From assembly GCF_001953305.1 (NCBI RefSeq), contig NZ_MTFE01000010.1, forward strand, positions 3,199,571-3,263,570: a stretch of DNA of 64,000 nt, in the 5' to 3' direction. Positions 52,594 to 60,994 of the stretch are shown piece after piece (within the stretch, counting starts at the first letter, position 1; each line of letters starts with the position of its first letter). Made by a program: the position numbers and the translations under genes. The notes under the pieces are model-generated. The model was not told the DNA's origin. It saw nothing but the letters and a program-made list of their open reading frames with translations, and did not search any database. This stretch comes from Cnuella takakiae (GTDB lineage Bacteria; Bacteroidota; Bacteroidia; Chitinophagales; Chitinophagaceae).

Positions 52594-53562
52594 ATGAATT
52601 CTGTGCAGCAAGCTTCGGAGTACCGGAAAGGCGTACTATTTGCCGTTGCCGCCACGCTCCTGTGGTCGGGGAATTTTATCGTGGCCCGGGGTGTCATTCA
52701 CCAGGTGCCGCCCATCACCCTTGCATTTTTCAGGTGGGGAACTGCCACCCTGCTGCTTTTACCCATAGCCTGGAACCAGTTGAAAAAAGACACCGGGTTG
52801 ATCAGGCGGCATTTTCGTTACCTGGCATGGACTGCCCTCAGCGGCATTACCGTTTTCAATACCCTCGTCTATGTTGCCGGCCACCATTCCCCTGCCATCA
52901 ACCTGGCCCTGATCGGCACCACATCTTCCCCGGTGTTTGCTACACTGATGGCGGCCGTTTTCCTGAAGGAGCGGCTGGGTATTGCCCGCATTGTGGGCAT
53001 GCTGATCTGTTTTGCAGGGATTCTGTTGTTATTATCAGGAGGCAGCTGGTCTACCCTGCGCCTGTTTCATTTTGGCACCGGTGACCGTTGGGTGTTGGGT
53101 GGCGCCTTTTCCTTTGCTGTTTATACCATACAGGTTAGGCGCAAACCAAAAGACTTAGAAACGCTTCCTTTTTTGTGGCTGGTATTTGCCATGGGCACCG
53201 CATTCCTGCTGCCAGCCCTTGTTTGGGAACACAGTACCCAACCGCCTGTACAATGGACACCCGGTTTGTTGGGCGTTGTCCTGTACCTGGGACTTGGCAC
53301 ATCCGTTATTGCCTTCCTCATCTGGAACCTTGCTGTTGCTCGATTAGGAGCCGCACGCACCGCTCTTTTCGGCAACCTCATCCCCCTGTTCAGTACCATT
53401 GAAGCGGTGCTGATACTGGGCGAACCGGTCCAAACCATTCACCTGCTCAGTGGGGCTTTGATCCTTGCAGGTTTGTTCGTGGCCAACCGCCAACAAAAAA
53501 CCCGGCAGGCTTCCATTACCGTAGAAGACCAGGCCGGGTCAGAATCATCATCACTTAAGTAA
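52594..53562 (+). CDS. EamA/DMT-family transporter
   Basis: 322 residues with ten helices in two EamA halves (~residues 15-150 and 165-300), including LLWSGNFIVARGVI near the start and GAARTALFGNLIPLFSTIEAVLILGEP in the second half. Exporters of amino acids or metabolites by inference. Start ATG 52594 (a TTG two codons upstream is less likely). The tail is polar. Its stop abuts the stop of the convergent CHRD gene with no base between, and no hairpin sits there. Confidence 0.87.
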   Translation: MNSVQQASEYRKGVLFAVAATLLWSGNFIVARGVIHQVPPITLAFFRWGTATLLLLPIAWNQLKKDTGLIRRHFRYLAWTALSGITVFNTLVYVAGHHSPAINLALIGTTSSPVFATLMAAVFLKERLGIARIVGMLICFAGILLLLSGGSWSTLRLFHFGTGDRWVLGGAFSFAVYTIQVRRKPKDLETLPFLWLVFAMGTAFLLPALVWEHSTQPPVQWTPGLLGVVLYLGLGTSVIAFLIWNLAVARLGAARTALFGNLIPLFSTIEAVLILGEPVQTIHLLSGALILAGLFVANRQQKTRQASITVEDQAGSESSSLK

Positions 53563-54036
53563 TCAGGGCGCTACCACTACCTGCCCGCGGATCTCTCCCG
53601 GAGGGTTATTGGGTGTGTGGATATTGAAGTACCATTGGCCCGCCATCAGTTGTTGTTCCTGTGCATCGGTTAGGGTGATGGTTTGTGTGAGGCTAGCCGT
53701 AGGGTTTGCCGGAAAGTTGGTAATGCCTACAACGGGTGGCGCCGTTTGGTCGGCAGTAGCAGGTCCATGAAAGTGCATGGCAATAGGTGCAGCCGACAAG
53801 CCAACCCAATTTGCCGTAAAGGTTAGCTGGTTGGTGATGTTGAAATAGGTACCGGTAACGGTGCCTGTTGCAGCAGTAGCTACTGGGGTGGGCCTTTCGT
53901 TGGCACCCGTAAGTGCGGCGTTTACCTGCATGCTGTTGGTATCAACATCCCGCGTGGTACAGGACTGAATTAAACAGGACAAAAGAAAAACTCCGCTGAA
54001 GAAGCGCACGACCTTTCGGGGATAAAATACTTGCAT
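53563..54036 (-). CDS. CHRD-domain lipoprotein
   Basis: 157 residues from ATG 54036: lipoprotein signal with LLSCLIQSC (Cys24 likely), then a CHRD domain (VNAALTGANERPTPVATAATGTVTGTYF, AMHFHGPA, WYFNIHTPNNPPGEIRGQV), the fold first seen in chordin and common in exported bacterial proteins. Role unknown; possibly metal-related through the HFHG and NIHT His residues. TATATTTG at 54117-54110 with CTTG 21 bases further. Confidence 0.87.
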   Translation of the reverse strand: MQVFYPRKVVRFFSGVFLLSCLIQSCTTRDVDTNSMQVNAALTGANERPTPVATAATGTVTGTYFNITNQLTFTANWVGLSAAPIAMHFHGPATADQTAPPVVGITNFPANPTASLTQTITLTDAQEQQLMAGQWYFNIHTPNNPPGEIRGQVVVAP

Positions 54037-54109
54037 ATGGCTGATTTTTGGTTTTTTTATGTAATAGCGGTTTCCGGAATGAGGACAGTAAGTGCAATAG
54101 GGATTAAAA

Positions 54110-54142
54110 CAAATATAAGCGCTACAGTATGCTTGGTACAAG
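54110..54142 (-). promoter_or_regulatory. Promoter-like region of the CHRD lipoprotein gene
   Basis: Minus strand CTTG (54142-54139), 21 bases, TATATTTG (54117-54110). Complete -7, three of four at -33. Confidence 0.55.
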
Positions 54143-54298
54143 CATCCTTGTGAATTCTTATCCTTGTTAAACAAACCATAACCTGTAATTACGCAAGCAC
54201 AGGTGCATGGGTTGCCTTAACACATGGCTGCACTTTACATTAGACGGAAGCTTTTGCGAGGCTGGAAAAGTTTTAGCAATTTCTACCCAAACTTTGCG

Positions 54299-54330
54299 TT
54301 TAGCAAACGAAGCTTTGGGGCTTACATTTG
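54299..54330 (+). promoter_or_regulatory. Promoter-like region of the TonB-like gene
   Basis: Plus strand TTTA (54299-54302), 20 bases, TACATTTG (54323-54330): complete -7, three of four at -33. It places the start at 54350 and excludes the upstream open frame. Confidence 0.55.
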
Positions 54331-54349
54331 TGTGCACAAAACCGATGGC

Positions 54350-55198
54350 ATGACGGCAGATTTCGAACAGGTAAAAAACAGGAAAGCGGCAATGATCACG
54401 GCAACCGTGGCCCTGGTGCTCACGCTTTTGTTTTTTTGGGTAAAATGGTCGCTGCCCGTGGTGGACCCTCCGGTACTAACGGAAGAACTGGAAGTAAACC
54501 TTGGCAGTGGCGATGAAGGCTTTGGCTCCGACCAGCCCCTGTTACCTGGCGAACCCGCTCCGGCTGCCGAGCCAAGCTATACGCCACCCCAGGCAACACA
54601 AAAAGCTGCCGCTGAAGCAAAGGATGTAGAAACCGATGACCGTCCTACAAACGATGCCATTGCCCTGCCCAAACCGGCAACACCTACGCCTAAAGCAACG
54701 CAGATAGCAGAAAATAATAAGCCTGTTTCCAACCCCAACCCTGCCCCACAGCCGGTAGTAAACAATACGCCGCCCCGGCCAAAAGCCGTGCTGGGCCGCA
54801 CCGTTGGTGGCAATGGCAATGGCGGCAACGGTGCGGAAACCTACAAACCCGGAGGCTCGGAAGGCATTGCAGGTGGCAATGGCGACCAGGGCCGGCCGGG
54901 CGGCGATCCCAACAGCCGCAACTATGACGGTCCCAGGAAAAATTTTGGTGTACGGGTGTTGCAGATCAGCGACCAGAGCTTTGAAGACGATTTCAACGAG
55001 AATGCGAAAATTGCCATGGATGTGGAAGCCGACCCCAATGGGAAAGTGACCAATGCTACCTTTCAGCCCCGGGGTTCCACTACCAGCAACCGCGGCATGA
55101 TTGATATTGCCCGGCGGAGGGCTTTCCAGTTGAAACTGGGTACTTCGGATGGGGGACAAAAAGGAACCGTGATCTTTAATTTCAAAGTAAAAGGATAA
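54350..55198 (+). CDS. TonB-like energy transducer
   Basis: 282 residues from ATG 54350. Short cytoplasmic N-terminus, one helix (MITATVALVLTLLFFWV), then a Pro/Lys-rich periplasmic linker (~70-180), a Gly/Asn-rich stretch (GGNGNGGNGAETYKPGGSEG) and a C-terminal domain with VEADPNGKVTNATFQPRGSTTSN resembling TonB C-termini. It would transmit proton-motive force to TonB-dependent receptors. ExbB and ExbD, which usually stand next to such genes, are absent here. folC follows 83 bases later. Confidence 0.78.
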   Translation: MTADFEQVKNRKAAMITATVALVLTLLFFWVKWSLPVVDPPVLTEELEVNLGSGDEGFGSDQPLLPGEPAPAAEPSYTPPQATQKAAAEAKDVETDDRPTNDAIALPKPATPTPKATQIAENNKPVSNPNPAPQPVVNNTPPRPKAVLGRTVGGNGNGGNGAETYKPGGSEGIAGGNGDQGRPGGDPNSRNYDGPRKNFGVRVLQISDQSFEDDFNENAKIAMDVEADPNGKVTNATFQPRGSTTSNRGMIDIARRRAFQLKLGTSDGGQKGTVIFNFKVKG

Positions 55199-55281
55199 AC
55201 ATAACCGATGAAGAGATAAGCCCGTAGTGCTGCAAGCGCCCCGGGCTATTTTGTTCCCCTGCTTCCGTACTTTCGTGTGTG

Positions 55282-56595
55282 ATGAACTACACCGAGACCA
55301 TCCATTACCTGTATACCCGGCTGCCCATGTTCAGCCGCGTAGGTGCTGCCGCTATGAAGCCGGGACTGGACAATACCATCGCCCTTTGTGCGGCACTTGG
55401 CGATCCACACCAACAATTCAAGTCTGTACATATAGCAGGTACCAATGGAAAAGGTTCGGTGAGCCATATGCTGGCGGCAATCCTGCAAACGGCAGGTTAT
55501 AATACGGGCCTGTACACTTCACCGCACCTGTACGACTTCCGGGAACGGATCCGCATCAATGGCCAAATGATACCGGAGGCTGCTGTTGTTAATTTTGTTC
55601 AACGTACCCAAGGCCTGGTGGAAAAACTGGATCCTTCTTTTTTCGAGCTGACCGTGGGTATGGCATTCGATTATTTTGCTGCGGAAAAGGTAGACATCGC
55701 CATCATAGAAGTCGGCCTCGGGGGCAGGCTGGATAGTACCAATATCATTACCCCGGAGTTATCTGTTATCACCAATATCGGTTTCGACCACATGAACCTG
55801 CTGGGCAATACCCTACCAGAAATTGCAGGTGAAAAGGCGGGTATCATCAAGCCCGAAATACCGGTTGTGGTTGGAGGCCACCAGGAAGCTGTAGACCCGG
55901 TGTTTATACAAAAGGCTGAAGGTGCCAATGCCGCCATTTTCTTCGCATCCGACCATTTCAGGGTGCAGGGTTACCAATTGTATCCGCAAAGCCTAGTCAT
56001 TGAACTGGAAGAAAAAGACCTGGAACAGGTGCAAAAACTGGAGCTGGACCTGCCCGGGATTTACCAGTTGCAAAATGTGCAAACCGCACTGATGGCAGTT
56101 GAACTTCTGCAACAGTCTGGCTGGCAAATCAGCGACGACCAGGTTGCGGCAGCACTCAAAGATGTAAAAGGACTTACCGGGCTGATGGGTCGGTGGGACG
56201 TGTTGCGTACACAGCCCTTAGTGGTGCTGGAAGTAGCGCACAATGTAGATGGTGTGCAGCAGATGCTCCGGCACCTGCAACAGCAGCAGTTTCACAAACT
56301 GCACCTGGTGTTGGGCATGGTAAACGATAAGGACATCAGCAGCGTACTTGCCTTATTGCCGAAGGATGCACATTACTATTTTACACAAGCCCATATTCCC
56401 CGTGCACTTGAAGCTGCTGCCCTGCAGGAGCAGGCTGCGCTTGCGGGTTTGCAAGGAGCGGCTTTCCCGGATGTCAATTCGGCAATTGAAAATGCCCTTC
56501 AGGCTGCCGGTACCCAAGACCTGGTTTTGGTTTGCGGATCCATCTTTCTTGCTGGCGAAGTGGACCGGCAACGCTGGAAAAATTCAGCTTACTAG
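55282..56595 (+). CDS. folC: Bifunctional folylpolyglutamate / dihydrofolate synthase
   Basis: 437 residues. Mur-ligase relative adding glutamate to folates. P-loop AGTNGKGSVSHMLAAIL (~53-69), TSPHLYDFRERIRINGQMI, VEVGLGGRLDSTNII (as IIEVGLGGRLDSTN), GFDHMNLLGNTLPEIAGEKAGIIK, and the C-terminal HNVDGVQQML. Start ATG 55282 (a GTG lies just before). TACTTTCG (7 of 8 to the -7 box) lies close upstream, so it may have its own start site besides reading from the TonB-like gene. Confidence 0.95.
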   Translation: MNYTETIHYLYTRLPMFSRVGAAAMKPGLDNTIALCAALGDPHQQFKSVHIAGTNGKGSVSHMLAAILQTAGYNTGLYTSPHLYDFRERIRINGQMIPEAAVVNFVQRTQGLVEKLDPSFFELTVGMAFDYFAAEKVDIAIIEVGLGGRLDSTNIITPELSVITNIGFDHMNLLGNTLPEIAGEKAGIIKPEIPVVVGGHQEAVDPVFIQKAEGANAAIFFASDHFRVQGYQLYPQSLVIELEEKDLEQVQKLELDLPGIYQLQNVQTALMAVELLQQSGWQISDDQVAAALKDVKGLTGLMGRWDVLRTQPLVVLEVAHNVDGVQQMLRHLQQQQFHKLHLVLGMVNDKDISSVLALLPKDAHYYFTQAHIPRALEAAALQEQAALAGLQGAAFPDVNSAIENALQAAGTQDLVLVCGSIFLAGEVDRQRWKNSAY

Positions 56596-56601
56596 CAACA
56601 A

Positions 56602-56630
56602 AAACAGCAGGTACAATCGACCTGCTGTTT
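56602..56630. terminator. Bidirectional terminator after folC
   Basis: 11-bp perfect stem aaacagcaggt / acctgctgttt, seven-base loop. Between convergent folC and NUDIX genes. Confidence 0.85.
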
Positions 56631-56654
56631 CTATTTAAATTCCTTGTTATCACC

Positions 56655-57197
56655 TTAACACAACTTGCCCAGGCGGTGCAGGGCATAAAAGATATTATTG
56701 GTGTGTAGGCTTTGCAAAAGTTTATGCCCATACACCAGTTCTTTTATCTCCTCAATGGTCAGTTCCATTACCTCCAGTTCTTCTTCTGCGTCCAGATTTT
56801 GAGGAGCTACCTTTTTGCCGTTGCGGGCAAGGAACATGTGCATATAATTGTTGGTGGTGCTTGGGTTGGCGCTGATCTTTCCCAGGTACTCCCAATCGGT
56901 ACAAGCATAACCCGTTTCTTCCATCAGTTCTCTTTTGCAGGCTTCCATCATCTCCTCGCCTTTTTCGGCAACGCCACCCGGCAGTTCAATGCTTTCTGCT
57001 CCGGCGCCATGGCGGTATTGCTTTACCATGATGACCTTACCCTCATCTGTAAGCGCAAATACATTTACCCAGTCGGGGTATTCGTTTACGTAAAAAGCTT
57101 CCATCACATGGCCATTGGCCATTTCGCATTTGTCTTTCCGTACCGTTAGCCAGGGCTCCCGGAACAGGTATGTTGAATCAAGTACTTTCCACTTCAT
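56655..57197 (-). CDS. NUDIX hydrolase, ADP-sugar pyrophosphatase type
   Basis: 180 residues. Nudix box GGVAEKGEEMMEACKRELMEETGY (in pieces: G5xE7xREUxEExGU is satisfied). N-terminal KWKVLDSTYLFREPWLTVRKDKCEM and the IELPGG lead-in match ADP-ribose/ADP-sugar pyrophosphatases. Cleaves nucleoside diphosphate derivatives with Mg2+. Start 57197; the frame is open nine codons further. Confidence 0.9.
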   Translation of the reverse strand: MKWKVLDSTYLFREPWLTVRKDKCEMANGHVMEAFYVNEYPDWVNVFALTDEGKVIMVKQYRHGAGAESIELPGGVAEKGEEMMEACKRELMEETGYACTDWEYLGKISANPSTTNNYMHMFLARNGKKVAPQNLDAEEELEVMELTIEEIKELVYGHKLLQSLHTNNIFYALHRLGKLC

Positions 57198-57313
57198 GGT
57201 ACAGGTGTTTATTCTTTGATGCAAAAGCTAGCAGCGGCCCTTTGCTGCTAATCATGCAAAGGGATCGTGGTTTGCAAGTCGAGCTTTACTTTTTTTGTTT
57301 TGTACTTTGAATT

Positions 57314-57841
57314 TCAGTACCAATCCATCCGCTCCCTTAAAGCCGTTATGTGTGCCGTATGGTGGCGACCATGCCAGGCGTACATGCCCAGCAGGTGCCA
57401 GAGGTTAACTTCTTTTCCCAGCCCTGGATGGAAAATGGTTTTTTCCCAGTCTGCATCAGTAAAGGAAGCGAGGAAAACATGCCAGCGTTCGTGCAGGGCA
57501 AAAAGCAAGGTGGTTGAAACATTTACCAGAAGGGAAGTTACATCAGCTGTAGTAGCCCACAATTGTTCTTCATAGGTTTTGATGGCGGGCACCTGCTCGG
57601 TATATCCAAGTTTGAACCGGATATAAGCGTTCATATGGCTGTCGGCAATATGGTGTACCAGTTGGTGAACCGTCCAGCCGCCTTCCCGATAGGGGGTATG
57701 CAGTTGCGCTTCGTCGAGGTTGCGCAGCGCATGTTCAATGGCATTGGGTAAAAAGCGTATATCCGCCAGCCACTCTTCTTTTTTATCTTTTGAAAAAGGC
57801 TTGGGTTCGTAAGCACCGATGGGATAACGAAAATCGGTCAT
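57314..57841 (-). CDS. YfiT/BstA-type DinB metal-dependent protein (putative bacillithiol transferase)
   Basis: 175 residues. DinB-like four-helix bundle with metal ligands in VHHIADSHMNAYIRFK and YAWHGRHHTAHI. N-terminal MTDFRYPIGAYEPKP and GGWTVHQLVHH are the signature of the Bacillus YfiT/BstA branch, which conjugates bacillithiol to electrophiles. bshB1 in this window makes a bacillithiol cofactor plausible. Function by homology only. Confidence 0.86.
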   Translation of the reverse strand: MTDFRYPIGAYEPKPFSKDKKEEWLADIRFLPNAIEHALRNLDEAQLHTPYREGGWTVHQLVHHIADSHMNAYIRFKLGYTEQVPAIKTYEEQLWATTADVTSLLVNVSTTLLFALHERWHVFLASFTDADWEKTIFHPGLGKEVNLWHLLGMYAWHGRHHTAHITALRERMDWY

Positions 57842-57845
57842 AAGA

Positions 57846-57945
57846 AGTTTTTGGTTTTTAGTTCCAGTTCAGTTTGCAGGAAAGATATTTAAACCTTTGG
57901 TTTCCTATTCAGCAACCCAACAACAAAAACTAAAAACCAAAAACT
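57846..57945. repeat. Inverted repeat of GT/AC-rich sequence
   Basis: AGTTTTTGGTTTTTAGTT (57846-57863) and its exact reverse complement (57928-57945), 18 bp, separated by 64 bases. Placed before the YfiT gene on the minus strand. Confidence 0.6.
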
Positions 57946-57958
57946 GCGTATGTAGCGC

Positions 57959-58393
57959 TTAGCTTAAGATGCGCAGCAATTGCACTTCAAATTCCAGCAC
58001 GGCTCCACCGGGAATACCGGGAACACCATTGTCGCCATAACCCAGGTCGGAAGGAACCCAGATGATCACACGGCCACCTTCTTTTACCAGGGGCAAAACC
58101 AGTTGCCAGCCTATAATCAGTTGGTTGATGCGGGCCTGGAAAGGTTGGTTACGGCGGAACGAAGAATCAAATTCTTTTCCATCCAGCAGGCGGCCTGCAT
58201 AGTGCGCTTCAATAAGGGTGGAAACAGCAGGTTGCTTACCGGTGCCTTCTTCTACCATTTGGTACTGCACGCCTTCGGGCAGTTCAATCACCCCTTCTTT
58301 GGTCTTGTTGGTAGCCAGGAAGGTGGCGCCTTTCTCTTTTTCTTCGTTCAGCTTTTTTGCTTTTTCGCCCTGCAGGCGGTCGAATAAACTCAT
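57959..58393 (-). CDS. FKBP-type peptidyl-prolyl cis-trans isomerase
   Basis: 144 residues without signal peptide. Charged N-terminal helix (SLFDRLQGEKAKKLNEEKEKG, ~1-30), then an FKBP domain: GVQYQMVEEGTG, IEAHYAGRLLDGKEFDSSF, GWQLVLPLVKEGGRVIIWVPSDLGYG, GAVLEFEVQLL. Cytoplasmic folding catalyst. Last gene of fbp-ABC-FKBP: its ATG overlaps the ABC stop by four bases. Confidence 0.92.
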   Translation of the reverse strand: MSLFDRLQGEKAKKLNEEKEKGATFLATNKTKEGVIELPEGVQYQMVEEGTGKQPAVSTLIEAHYAGRLLDGKEFDSSFRRNQPFQARINQLIIGWQLVLPLVKEGGRVIIWVPSDLGYGDNGVPGIPGGAVLEFEVQLLRILS

Positions 58394-59166
58394 GATTCAG
58401 GTATTTGCGTTTCGCGGAGCGTATTGCCCGTTAAATGAATAAACACGTCTTCTAAGTTGGCCTTCTTCATCTCCTTGGGCCGTTCAAAACCGGTAGCCAC
58501 CAGTTCGTCAATCAGCTGGTCGGGAGAGGCCATGGCCACAATACGGCCCGAGTCAACAATAGCTACCCGGTCGCACAGGTATTCGGCTTCATCCATGTAA
58601 TGGGTAGTGATGATCACGGTTGTTCCCTGTTTGCGGATATTGCGAACCAACTCCCAAAGATTGCGCCGGGCCTGCGGATCAAGCCCCGTTGTTGGCTCGT
58701 CGAGGAAAACAATCCGGGGTTTGTTGATGAGCGTAGTGGCAATGGAAAACCGTTGCTTTTGGCCACCGCTCAACTGCTTGACTTTGGATTTGGCTTTGTC
58801 GCGGAGGTTCACCAGGTCGAGCAGGGCGTAAGGATCCACTTTCTGGTTGTACAGTCCAGAAAAAAGATCGATCAGTTCCAGCAGGTTGAGACCCGGGTAA
58901 AATCCACTGGTTTGCAGTTGCACACCAATGATCTTTTTGATCTCGTTGGGTTGGGTGTCGAGGTCAAAGCCATCCACCATGATCTTCCCGCTTGTTTTAT
59001 CGCGCAGGGTTTCGATGATCTCCAACGTAGTGCTTTTACCCGCACCGTTAGGGCCCAAAAGGCCAAAGATCTCGCCTTCATACACATCGAAGGAAATGCC
59101 TTTTACCGCTTCGAAATTGCCGTAATGTTTTACCAGGTTCTGTACCGTGATGATCTTCTTATCCAT
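58390..59166 (-). CDS. ABC transporter ATP-binding protein
   Basis: 258 residues with Walker A GPNGAGKST, Q-loop, signature LSGGQKQR, Walker B VFLDEPTTGLD and switch His in TTHYMDEA. The DEPTTGLDPQARRNLW and ITTHYMDEAEYLCDRV pattern marks the DrrA/CcmA-like ABC-2 export group. No permease gene is adjacent, so its membrane partner is elsewhere. It sits between fbp (8-base overlap) and FKBP (4-base overlap). Confidence 0.9.
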   Translation of the reverse strand: MDKKIITVQNLVKHYGNFEAVKGISFDVYEGEIFGLLGPNGAGKSTTLEIIETLRDKTSGKIMVDGFDLDTQPNEIKKIIGVQLQTSGFYPGLNLLELIDLFSGLYNQKVDPYALLDLVNLRDKAKSKVKQLSGGQKQRFSIATTLINKPRIVFLDEPTTGLDPQARRNLWELVRNIRKQGTTVIITTHYMDEAEYLCDRVAIVDSGRIVAMASPDQLIDELVATGFERPKEMKKANLEDVFIHLTGNTLRETQIPES

Positions 59167-60190
59167 GTGTTGCGGACAAAGGTAGGAGGCATTGCTCCAA
59201 TTCCTCCATCATAAGTTTACTTCCCAGGAATAAGGGCGTGCGCTGGTGCAGGCTGGTGGGTTGAATATTGAGGATGCGCTGGATGCCATCGGTAGCACGG
59301 CCTCCGGCCACTTCCATGATAAAAGCGAAAGGATTGCATTCGTATTGGAGCCGCAGCTTGCCTTTAGGATTGTCCTGCGTGGAAGGATACATAAATAAAC
59401 CACCCTTGATCAGGTTGCGGTGCAGGTCGGCTACCATGCTGCCGGTATACCGCTGGCTGTAAGGTCCGCCGGTGGCCTTTGTCTTTGCCTGGCAGCGGTG
59501 AATATAATGCTGTACGCCTTTTGGGTACTGGAAAAAATTGCCATGGTTCACCGAGTAGATCTTGCCCTCTTCGGGGCAGCTCATATTGGGATGCGAGAGG
59601 CAGAATTCGCCAATGGAGGGATCGAGGGTAAAACCATTCACACCCCTACGGGTGGCATATACCAGCATGGTGCTGGAACCATAGATGATGTAGCCGGCAG
59701 CTACCTGTCGTACACCCGGCTGGAGGAAATCGGCTTCCCTTACCAGTTCACCTTTTTCCGTAACCCTGCGGTACACCCCAAAGATGGTACCGATGGATAT
59801 ATTGACATCGATATTGCTGCTGCCATCCAGCGGATCGAAACAGCATACGTACTTGGAAGCACGGCTCAATTCGTCATCGAAGGGCACGAAACTATCCAGT
59901 TCCTCGCTGCTGATACCTGCGCAGGAAATGCCATGTCGCAAAACCCCCATCAGCTGCGTATTGGCGTATTCATCCAGCTTTTTCACTTCCTCTCCCTGCA
60001 CATTGCTATGGCCTGCATCCCCCAGGATGTCTACCAGTCCAGCCTTGTTTACTTCAACATTGATGCGTTTTGCCGCAAGGCCAATGTCACGAAGCAAGGT
60101 GCTGAGTTCGCCGGTAGCATTAGGGATTGCTCTAAACTGCTGGATGGTAAATTCGTCGAGGGTGAGTACGCGTCGGTTGATAGGGTTCAT
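59159..60190 (-). CDS. fbp: Fructose-1,6-bisphosphatase class I
   Basis: 343 residues. Gluconeogenic phosphatase giving fructose-6-phosphate, Mg2+-dependent. Motifs: FDPLDGSSNIDVNISIGTIFGVYR (metal site), GYIIYGSSTMLVY, GGPYSQRYTGSMVADLHRNLIKGGLFMYP and CNPFAFIMEVAGGRATDG. Start 60190 with TACATTTG at 60214-60207. First gene of the operon with an ABC ATPase and FKBP; pgi at 0.4-2 kb is its partner in sugar-phosphate metabolism. Confidence 0.96.
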   Translation of the reverse strand: MNPINRRVLTLDEFTIQQFRAIPNATGELSTLLRDIGLAAKRINVEVNKAGLVDILGDAGHSNVQGEEVKKLDEYANTQLMGVLRHGISCAGISSEELDSFVPFDDELSRASKYVCCFDPLDGSSNIDVNISIGTIFGVYRRVTEKGELVREADFLQPGVRQVAAGYIIYGSSTMLVYATRRGVNGFTLDPSIGEFCLSHPNMSCPEEGKIYSVNHGNFFQYPKGVQHYIHRCQAKTKATGGPYSQRYTGSMVADLHRNLIKGGLFMYPSTQDNPKGKLRLQYECNPFAFIMEVAGGRATDGIQRILNIQPTSLHQRTPLFLGSKLMMEELEQCLLPLSATHG

Positions 60191-60206
60191 GCAGGGTGAT
60201 TTCAAA

Positions 60207-60214
60207 CAAATGTA
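60207..60214 (-). promoter_or_regulatory. -7 element (TACATTTG) before fbp
   Basis: Complete TAnnTTTG match 16 bases before the start, predicting a short leader. Confidence 0.5.
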
Positions 60215-60325
60215 ATTTGTTTAATCCTGCAACAGGAGCTTAGCGCTCTTGGTACACATTAGGGATCATGGAGTATGGAACACTGGGTGGATAGAAAGCC
60301 ATTAAGACTTAGCTGTTAATAGAAG

Positions 60326-60400
60326 CCGACAGACAACGGACGACAGGCTATTCCTGATTTGCAGGTTGTCCGGCGTTTGTTGTCTGTTGTCTGTTGTCTT
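60326..60400. repeat. TGTTGTC tandem and inverted repeat stretch
   Basis: Three exact tandem TGTTGTC units (60378-60398) face the complementary-type agacaacggacgaca run at 60331-60345. Non-coding, between fbp and the fRMsr gene. Too short and too degenerate for CRISPR. Confidence 0.5.
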
Positions 60401-60412
60401 TCGTCATCCCTA

Positions 60413-60880
60413 CTACAAAAGTGCGACAATCGCTTCCAGGTATTGCTGGTCCGTTTCGTCAAAGGTGTTGAGGTCGGTGCTGTCTACATCCAGTACTCCT
60501 ATTACTTCGCCACCTTTCAATAAGGGCAGTACAATCTCTGACCGCGACAAACTGCTGCACGCAATATGACCCGGAAACTGCTCCACGTCGGGAACGATCA
60601 GTGTGCGGCTTTCGGCCCAGGCGGTGCCACATACACCCCGGCCCTTACGGATACGGGTACAGGCAACAGGTCCCTGGAAAGGTCCCAGCACCAGTTCACC
60701 ATTCTTTACGAGGTAAAAACCCACCCATAACCATCCAAACTGTTCCTTCAGAGCTGCCGATACATTGGCCATATTGGCAATGGCATCCTCCTCTCCTTCC
60801 AGCAAACCTTTGATTTGTGGTAAAAGATTTTGGTATTGTTCTTCTTTATTGCCTTTTATTATTTGCAGGTCTTCCGCCAT
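60413..60880 (-). CDS. msrC: GAF-domain free methionine-(R)-sulfoxide reductase
   Basis: 155 residues. A single GAF domain, the fRMsr fold: WLWVGFYLVKNGELVLGPFQGPVACTRI, GRGVCGTAW, ESRTLIVPDV, HIACSSLSRSEIVLPL. All three catalytic-site Cys (VAC, GVC, IAC) are kept. Reduces free Met-R-sulfoxide with thioredoxin. Start 60880 (a Met two codons upstream is possible); the frame runs to 60970. Confidence 0.92.
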   Translation of the reverse strand: MAEDLQIIKGNKEEQYQNLLPQIKGLLEGEEDAIANMANVSAALKEQFGWLWVGFYLVKNGELVLGPFQGPVACTRIRKGRGVCGTAWAESRTLIVPDVEQFPGHIACSSLSRSEIVLPLLKGGEVIGVLDVDSTDLNTFDETDQQYLEAIVALL

Positions 60881-60994
60881 GATCATTTTGTTTTCCGATG
60901 GGGCTGCAAGATCGGAAATAAGCCAAAAGAAGAAATCATAAAATAAGCGGCAAGAAAGTAGGGCACGCAAGCTGTGTTGCGCTATTGCAAATAC

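Noticed and set aside
60326..60400. Possible CRISPR from TGTTGTC repeats
   Set aside because: Units are 7 bases, contiguous, with no spacers and no cas genes nearby.
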